Below are positions 6,205-10,637 of a stretch of DNA of 10,637 nt, one piece after another (position 1 is the first letter of the stretch; each line of letters starts with the position of its first letter). The stretch is from Acidimicrobiia bacterium (GTDB lineage Bacteria; Actinomycetota; Acidimicrobiia; Acidimicrobiales; SZUA-35). The stretch is taken from contig JAOUGG010000042.1 of the NCBI GenBank assembly GCA_029857855.1, forward strand, positions 1 to 10,637. The letters are read 5' to 3'. Made by a program: the position numbers and the translations under genes. Below the pieces are notes generated by a model that worked only from the letters and a program-made list of their open reading frames with translations, was not told the DNA's origin and did not search any database.

Positions 6205-8118
6205 ATGGGCGCTCCGAAGGGTTCTGAGTTGCCACCGGGCCGGCTGCCCTGGGATTCTGCCAATGGTCTGCGGATCGGTGCGTTGACCGGTGCGGTTCTG
6301 GGGGCTGCGCTGATGGCCGTCACCGGAATCCGGAGCTTCTGGCTCGTTGCGTTGACCTGTCTGGCGGGCGGGGTCATCGGGTTCTGGTCGCAGAAGCGGG
6401 AAACAGGTGGATCGGCGCGGACTGTCGGAACGTTGGGGTCGGTGACCACCTCGGCGTTGCTCCGGTGGGGTCTCGTCGTCGTGTTCGTCGGGATCGGCTT
6501 CTCCTCGCTCGCCACGCCTCGCTCGCTGTCGGTCGACGCGCCGGACTCAAGCTTTTCGGCGGAGCGCGCCATCGAGCATGTCGAGGCGATTGCGCGTGAG
6601 CCGCACCCGATGGGATCTACCGCGAACGCCGAGGTACGCGAGTACCTCGTGGCCCAGCTCAGGAGCAAGGGCCTCGAGCCCTCGCTGCAGACCGTGTCGG
6701 CCCCGAGCTACTACGGCGCCGCCGGCACCGTCGAGGTGGTGAACGTATACGCCACGATCGCGGGAACCGCCAGCACGGGAACGATCATCCTGGTCGCGCA
6801 CTACGACACGGAGCCATCAACGGCTGGGGCAAACGACAACGCTGCGGCCGTCGCCACTCTGCTGGAAGCAGGTCGTGTTCTGTTGTCCAGCGCCCCGCTC
6901 GGCAACGATGTGCTTCTGTTGTTCACCGACGGCGAGGAACCGTGGCCTCGGTACGGTTCTCCGGCCTTCATTGACGAAGGGCGGGTCACAGATCCGGCCA
7001 TTGTTGTGAACTTCGAGGCTGCGGGCACGTCGGGTCCGTCGCTGCTGGTCGAGATCAGCGGGGCCGAGTCGGCGATGGTTGCCGACTTCGCAGCCGCGGT
7101 GGACGACCCGGTCGCCTTCTCGTTCATCGGTGAGACCCTGGCGCTCCTCGGTGAAATCGGAACCGATTTCGATCCGTTTCGGGCCGCCGGAGTTCCCGGC
7201 TACCACTTCGCGTATATGCGCGGCTCGCCGGTGTACCACACCCTGGACGACGACCTGGACTCGGTGAGTCTCGACTCGCTTCAGCATCACGGTTCGAACG
7301 CAGTCGGCCTGGCCCGTCGCTTCGGCGATCGCGACCTCACCGTGCCGGTCGGCGGCGACGGCTCGGTGTACTTCACGCTTCGTCCGTTCTTCGTCCAGTA
7401 CCGATCCTGGGTCTCGACTGCAGCGGCGGGGATGGCCGCCCTGCTGCTGGGCCTGAGCCTGTATCGGACGGCCCCAGGGTCCAAGCCGTCGGCGGTCGTG
7501 ATGGCCCGAGACGCCGCCCGAGCGGTTCTTACCACGGTGGCGGTGACCCTGGCGACAACGCTGGTGTGGCTGGCCATCATCTCGATACGGTCGTCGCCGT
7601 CGGTGACAGAGAGCTACGTCTACCTTCTCTGCCTCGTGGGTGCCGGCGCTGCGGCCACGGCCTGGCTCGGCCGTTTCCGGTCGCGAATCCGGGTCGAGCG
7701 CTTCGCCGGATTCTCGATTGTCTGGGTCGTTCTCGGTGTGCTCACCGCCGTGAGCGCGCCCGGGTTCAGCTACCTGTTCGTGTGGCCGGCGCTGGCCGCG
7801 GCGGTCGCAGCGAACTGGGCGGTCCAGGAGCCCGATGGCGCCGCGGTGGCGCGATTCGCCCTGGTGGCGGGACCAGCGATCGTGCTGATCGTGCCTGCCG
7901 TCGAGTTCTACTTCCAGTTCGGCCAACCCCGCCCCGGCAACCCGGACTCCAGCTTCCCGACAGTGGCGGCGGTTGCGTTTCTCTTCACGACGCTCGCCGC
8001 CGGACTCATCCACGAGATGCGGTCGTTGCCCCGCCACGCGTCGTGCGGCGGCGACGCTCGTGCCGGACATGCAGCCTTTCTGCCCCGAGTATCGTTTGGC
8101 GATGGAGCCGGTCGCTGA
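6205..8118 (+). CDS. M28-family zinc metallopeptidase with N- and C-terminal membrane segments (ERMP1/Fxna-like plan)
   Basis: This 637-residue membrane protein has two or three hydrophobic segments in the first 105 residues. An M28 aminopeptidase domain (about 117-375) follows, then a C-terminal block of about six to seven hydrophobic segments (402-604). The zinc-site residues are visible in order: HYD (His199, Asp201), ANDN (Asp211), DGEEP (Glu244/Glu245), NFE (Glu271) and VYHT (His345). The site therefore looks complete, predicting cleavage of N-terminal residues from peptides at the outer face. The arrangement resembles the eukaryotic ER metallopeptidase ERMP1 and its bacterial relatives. 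The ATG at 6205 has only a weak AGAGTGG upstream. The last ~25 residues are polar and low in complexity. The 3' end overlaps the next plus-strand gene by 17 bases. The substrate is unknown. Confidence 0.9.
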   Translation: MGAPKGSELPPGRLPWDSANGLRIGALTGAVLGAALMAVTGIRSFWLVALTCLAGGVIGFWSQKRETGGSARTVGTLGSVTTSALLRWGLVVVFVGIGFSSLATPRSLSVDAPDSSFSAERAIEHVEAIAREPHPMGSTANAEVREYLVAQLRSKGLEPSLQTVSAPSYYGAAGTVEVVNVYATIAGTASTGTIILVAHYDTEPSTAGANDNAAAVATLLEAGRVLLSSAPLGNDVLLLFTDGEEPWPRYGSPAFIDEGRVTDPAIVVNFEAAGTSGPSLLVEISGAESAMVADFAAAVDDPVAFSFIGETLALLGEIGTDFDPFRAAGVPGYHFAYMRGSPVYHTLDDDLDSVSLDSLQHHGSNAVGLARRFGDRDLTVPVGGDGSVYFTLRPFFVQYRSWVSTAAAGMAALLLGLSLYRTAPGSKPSAVVMARDAARAVLTTVAVTLATTLVWLAIISIRSSPSVTESYVYLLCLVGAGAAATAWLGRFRSRIRVERFAGFSIVWVVLGVLTAVSAPGFSYLFVWPALAAAVAANWAVQEPDGAAVARFALVAGPAIVLIVPAVEFYFQFGQPRPGNPDSSFPTVAAVAFLFTTLAAGLIHEMRSLPRHASCGGDARAGHAAFLPRVSFGDGAGR

Positions 8119-8568
8119 GGAATTGGTCATGTACGGGTCACCAGCCGAGGCCCGGGGTCTCGCGTGGCCTTGGGTCGCCGAGCAGCTCGTCCGTGCGGGC
8201 GCCTACTGGACCGTGACGCCGAGCAGCGCGCATCCACACCCCGTCCGGTGTGGGGCGTATGGCTGCGAAACGTGCTGTACCTCAGCATCGGAAGTCCACG
8301 GTTGAACGCTGACGCACAAGTCGACCGTGCCGTCACCGTCCACCTCGGAAGCGTGACCGACGTGGTCATTGTCGAAGGCCTCATCAGGGGACCGAACCGC
8401 AACCGTCACGTGTTGGACGCATACAAGGCAAAGTACGACTGGGACTACACGATCGACGAGTACGGACCGTTCACCACCGTGGCTCCGACAACGGTGATGG
8501 CGTGGAGATCGGCCGGTTGGGCTGGGCGCGACGGCTTCCAGCAGACCGGCAAATGGCGATTCGAATGA
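8102..8568 (+). pseudogene. PPOX-family (pyridoxamine 5'-phosphate oxidase-like) flavoprotein gene with a one-base frameshift
   Basis: Two frames together give a normal PPOX-like protein. From ATG 8102 the first frame reads MEPVAEELVMYGSP... to WPWVAEQLVRAGAYW and SSAHPHP (to about 8242). The family-typical continuation PVWGVWLRNVLYLSIG, then VVIVEGLI and the C-terminal GKWRFE, is in another frame (from 8245 to the stop at 8568). Adding one C to the CCCC run at 8239-8242 restores HPRPVWGVW, the usual family sequence, with no other change. The gene is therefore either recently broken or carries a sequencing or assembly error in a C run. Intact members bind FMN or F420 and act as small-molecule reductases or oxidases. 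It overlaps the M28 gene and may be co-transcribed with it. Confidence 0.8.
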
Positions 8569-8757
8569 TCGGGGCCCGGGCGCGCCGAGGCCGCAAGAGG
8601 CCGGCGAGGCCGACGAAGAGAGGAGCGAATACCGGGACGAACACCGGGAGCACGATGCCGACGGCCGTGGCGTACCGGGGCGCCAGCCACCGGTCGAGTA
8701 TCAGCCCGCCGAGCAAATGGGTGCCCTCGCTCCATTGGTGGTAGGGGGCGCCTCCGA
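8563..8757 (-). other. Possible membrane-protein fragment, no start codon
   Basis: The minus-strand frame downstream of the pterin dehydratase gene encodes WSEGTHLLGGLILDRW and then a hydrophobic stretch (ATAVGIVLPVFVPVFAPLF and VGLAGLL) ending in RRARAP. G/C-rich third positions and two potential helices make it look coding. There is no ATG or GTG in this frame; a TTG at 8716 is the only candidate, and an ATG preceded at 13 bases by GGAGG is in a different frame. It then runs antisense into the PPOX gene. A frameshifted remnant or a chance frame are both possible. Confidence 0.2.
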
Positions 8758-8760
8758 GCG

Positions 8761-9063
8761 TCAGGTCTGGCCGAGCCGGCCGGCGGCCATCTCGGAGATC
8801 AGACGGGCGAACTCGAGGTCGAGATCGGTGATGCCGCCGAAGTCGTGCGTCGTCAACTGGATCTCGACCTTGTTGTACACGTTCGACCACTCCGGATGGT
8901 GGTTGAGCCGCTCGGCGGCCGCCGCCACCTCGGTCATGAAGTCGAAGGCCGTCTTGAACGTGTCGAATTCGAACGACGCCTTGATCTTCCCCCCGGACCG
9001 GACCCAGTCGCCGATCACGTCGAGCGTGGCATCCACCTCCGGGTTCGGGATACGGGAGGGCAT
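8761..9063 (-). CDS. phhB: Pterin-4a-carbinolamine dehydratase (PCD/DCoH family)
   Basis: This small cytoplasmic enzyme dehydrates 4a-hydroxytetrahydropterin to quinonoid dihydropterin, recycling the cofactor of aromatic amino acid hydroxylases. In bacteria lacking those it has been linked to pterin or molybdopterin metabolism. The 100 residues match the full family length. The signature is complete: AERLNHHPEWSNVYNKV (51-67), with His55 and His56, then TTHDFGGITDLDLEFA with His73, the three histidines expected in the active site. The ATG at 9063 follows the stop of the broken lyase gene by 9 bases on the same strand, so both were probably one transcript. No strong ribosome site is visible. 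No aromatic amino acid hydroxylase is in the window. Confidence 0.93.
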   Translation of the reverse strand: MPSRIPNPEVDATLDVIGDWVRSGGKIKASFEFDTFKTAFDFMTEVAAAAERLNHHPEWSNVYNKVEIQLTTHDFGGITDLDLEFARLISEMAAGRLGQT

Positions 9064-9072
9064 GATACGAGC

Positions 9073-9920
9073 CTAGTCGGGGTCGCTTGCCGACGTCGCC
9101 CCACCGTCGGCGAGCCGTAGCAGCGTTTTGAATGCCGCCGTCACCTGGTCGAGATCGGCGGCCAGCGCGGCATCGCCGATGGCGACCTCGAATCGATGCA
9201 CCTCCGGCACATCGGTCGGCCTGAGCGCCCCGTGGAGCCACAGCCCGTGGTCGCGGGCGACCGTGTCGCGGGCCGACAGCAGCGCCTCCCGGTCGCCGAC
9301 GAGATAGACGTGGAACATGTTGACCTTCGGCGGGTCGGGGTTGATCGTGATGCCGTCGATCCCGGCCAGGGCGGCCGCCACCTCCCGAGCCCGGTCCCGA
9401 TAGCGGGGCATCTTCTCCAAGCGGTCGTCGAGACGCATGGCGGCGGAGGCCCAGTTGGCCATCATGTTGTGGAGGTTGCCACCGCTTCGCCGTTGCCAGA
9501 TCGGGCACCGTCAAGGTGGACGGCGATTCCCCGCTCCCGGGTCGAGCGGCACAGCTCGACCAGGTCATCCCACGGGGCGAGCCGGCCGCCGTTCTCACGG
9601 GTCGGGAGCTCGACGATCAACGCCGCCATTGGTTCGGATACGGCGGCAACGTCTGATGACGTCATCGCCCGCTGAGTCTCACCGACCAGGCGTGCGCTGA
9701 GGCCGTGCAGCCGGTCGTAACCTCGTTCCTCGTGGAGCTCCAGATGGCAGGTCGGATGCATACCGATCATTCCCCCACCACGCCGCTCCACCCGCTCCAG
9801 CTCAGCGGAATCCGACTCCGGTTCGCCGCCATGGAGGGGCAGACACCGTCGCCGCAACTCGTCGCGCCACTCCTTCAGCTCCGCGTTCGGATCATCGTTC
9901 ACGGCAGCAGCTATCGTCAT
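9073..9920 (-). pseudogene. Beta-eliminating lyase / threonine aldolase-type PLP enzyme, broken by two internal deletions
   Basis: The first frame (9462-9920) carries family sequence: WRDELRRRC near the N-terminus, IGMHPTCHLELHEERGY, RLHGLSARL, ALIVELPTRENGGRL and HLDGAR (135-140), whose Asp binds the PLP ring nitrogen. Immediately after HLDGAR the family sequence resumes in another frame as IWQRRSGGNLHNMMANWAS, then DPPKVNMFHVYLV, to the stop at 9073. The intervening ~70 residues, including the Schiff-base lysine (family SFYKG), are missing. A second loss of about 50-60 residues, removing the phosphate-binding SGTMAQ region, lies between residues 33 and 48. With no lysine and a frameshift it cannot be active. 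Intact relatives cleave or eliminate beta-hydroxy or beta-substituted amino acids. The ATG is 4 bases from the divergent peroxidase start and has no good ribosome site. Confidence 0.85.
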
Positions 9921-9924
9921 CGAG

Positions 9925-10389
9925 ATGTCGAGCTTTCATGACCTCACGATGCCATCGATCACCGGCGAACCTGTGTCGTTCGACCGGTTTCGGGGCCGAA
10001 CCTGCCTGATCGTCAACGTCGCCAGTCGTTGAGGCCTCACCCCTCAGTACGCAGGTCTGCGTGCCCTCCACACCAACGAACATGACGACATCACCGTCCT
10101 GGCCTTCCCCTGCAACCAGTTCGGGAATCAGGAGCCCGGCACCAACGCCGAGATTCTCGAGTTCGCCACCTCGACCTACGACGTCAACTTCCCGATGTTT
10201 ACGAAGATCGACGTCAACGGCGCCGACGAGGCTCCGCTCTACACGCTGCTGAAGTCGGCCCAACCGGGTGACGGTGACTCGTCCGACATCGCCTGGAACT
10301 TCGAGAAGTTCCTGGTCGACGCCGGCGGCAACGTCACCAACCGCTTCGCTCCCCCGGTAACCCCGGAGGAAATCGCCACCCAGCTCTGA
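9925..10389 (+). CDS. gpx: Selenocysteine-containing glutathione peroxidase (in-frame TGA at the catalytic position)
   Basis: This thiol-dependent peroxidase reduces H2O2 and organic or lipid hydroperoxides in the cytoplasm (no signal peptide). Reading through TGA 10030-10032 as Sec36 gives a full-length 154-residue GPx: TMPSITGEPVSFDRFRG, then LIVNVASR-U-GLTPQYAGL, TVLAFPCNQFGNQEPGTN, VNFPMFTKIDVNG, and IAWNFEKFLVD. The catalytic tetrad is complete as Sec36, Gln69, Trp124 and Asn125. The stop falls exactly where every family member has Cys or Sec, and all sequence on both sides is intact. The position of the second (resolving) Cys of thioredoxin-dependent GPx is Ala81 (LEFATSTY), as in one-thiol selenoenzymes. 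A SECIS-like hairpin follows. Start: ATG 9925, weak ribosome site. Automatic annotation would probably give only a C-terminal fragment from an internal ATG. The alternative is a Cys-to-stop mutation in a decaying gene. Confidence 0.85.
10030..10068 (+). promoter_or_regulatory. Bacterial SECIS element directly downstream of the Sec UGA
   Basis: GTACGCA (10047-10053) pairs with TGCGTGC (10058-10064) through seven base pairs, one of them G-U, around a GGTC loop (10054-10057). The loop starts 21 bases after the TGA, inside the 16-37 base range I recall for bacterial SECIS elements. The core GCAGGTCTGC is identical to that of the E. coli fdhF SECIS as I recall it. A lower stem GAGG (10031-10034) with CCTC (10065-10068) is possible, with a 12-base bulge. 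Part of the loop also codes for the conserved Gly-Leu, so coding constraint explains some but not all of the match. Confidence 0.75.
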
Positions 10390-10456
10390 CGAAAGTTCGA
10401 CGGGGTGGGGTGGAGGTCGGCGGATGGGCGTCGCCCGAGCGCGCCCGGAAAACGGC

Positions 10457-10519
10457 GGAGGCCCCGGTCCTGATTTCCCAGTCCGTGGTGGACCAGGAAA
10501 TCACTGGGCCGGAGCCTCC
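10457..10519. terminator. Long imperfect inverted repeat between convergent genes, probable bidirectional terminator
   Basis: The left arm (10457-10478) and right arm (10496-10519) are imperfect reverse complements, sharing GGAGGC, CCGG and TGATTTCC blocks, with a 17-base loop that itself contains GTCC and GGAC. It lies between the peroxidase stop (10389) and the end of the minus-strand gene (10541). Read on the minus strand, it is followed after a few bases by TTTT. The other side has no T run. Confidence 0.5.
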
Positions 10520-10540
10520 CATGCTCGATATGAAGAGCGA

Positions 10541-10637
10541 CTAGCCGATTTCGCCCGGAGCCGGAACCGTCGGCAACTGCGTCACCGCAGCCGCCTGTTC
10601 GGCACCGATGGAGGCCAGCCAAGCCGCCGGGTCCTGC
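10541..10637 (-). CDS. C-terminal end of an unidentified protein (starts beyond the right edge)
   Basis: A minus-strand frame entering at the right edge encodes 32 residues, QDPAAWLASIGAEQAAAVTQ followed by LPTVPAPGEIG, and ends at TAG 10543-10541. Third positions are G/C-rich and the composition is protein-like. The convergent inverted repeat just downstream fits a true gene end. Too little is visible to name a family. Confidence 0.55.
   Translation of the reverse strand, partial: QDPAAWLASIGAEQAAAVTQLPTVPAPGEIG

Noticed and set aside
6817..8130. 437-codon open frame antisense to the M28 peptidase
   Set aside because: Its Arg/Gly/His-rich composition is typical of a shadow frame opposite a high-GC gene. 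The plus-strand frame has a full zinc site.
9462..9464. TGA ending the first lyase frame as a second selenocysteine codon
   Set aside because: Reading through gives WPTGPPPPC-type sequence unlike the family. The true continuation is in another frame and begins upstream of the TGA.
9073..9465. Separate small gene starting MMANWASAAM
   Set aside because: The family sequence continues upstream of this ATG (IWQRRSGGNLHN) up to the HLDGAR junction, so it is the 3' half of the broken lyase.
8471..9598. 375-codon open frame on the minus strand
   Set aside because: It overlaps the pterin dehydratase and lyase genes in another frame, is rich in Arg/Gly/Pro and matches no family. Only its last part (8563-8757) looks protein-like.
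10195..10389. Independent 64-residue protein starting at an internal ATG
   Set aside because: It is only the C-terminal part of the glutathione peroxidase. Conserved family sequence extends upstream to and through the TGA.

Overview
The window comes from a high-GC bacterium with strongly G/C-biased third codon positions. The gene content (form II CO-dehydrogenase-like operon, DsbB with a membrane-anchored thiol oxidoreductase, a PPOX-family flavoprotein, a membrane-fused M28 peptidase) suggests an actinobacterium, possibly Acidimicrobiia. That placement is inference. No mobile element, CRISPR array, tRNA or rRNA was seen.

Left part (1-3584, minus strand): a tight operon encoding a molybdenum hydroxylase in the order small [2Fe-2S] subunit, large Mo-pterin subunit, medium FAD subunit. 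The medium subunit runs off the left edge. The large subunit carries AYRGAGR at the active-site loop, so it is the form II type and not a proven CO dehydrogenase. The roughly 310 bp upstream of the small subunit hold direct repeats, a palindrome and a hairpin that look regulatory.

Middle (3897-6066, minus strand): a small hydrophobic protein of unknown function, a membrane-anchored thioredoxin-fold protein with a CPHC site, and a DsbB-type quinone-linked thiol oxidase. The last two form an envelope disulfide-formation pair. Upstream of dsbB lies a short lipoprotein-like reading frame without a normal start codon.

Right part (6205-10637): a plus-strand M28 metallopeptidase flanked by membrane segments, similar in plan to ERMP1/Fxna. 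A PPOX-family gene overlaps its end and is broken by a single-base frameshift. On the minus strand are an intact pterin-4a-carbinolamine dehydratase and a beta-eliminating lyase/threonine-aldolase-type gene that has lost two internal blocks, including the PLP lysine. Divergent from it is the most notable gene, a glutathione peroxidase (9925-10389, plus) whose catalytic position is an in-frame TGA followed at the right distance by a GGTC-loop hairpin very like the E. coli fdhF SECIS. It is read here as a selenoprotein. The window ends with a long imperfect inverted repeat between this gene and the 3' end of an unidentified minus-strand gene.
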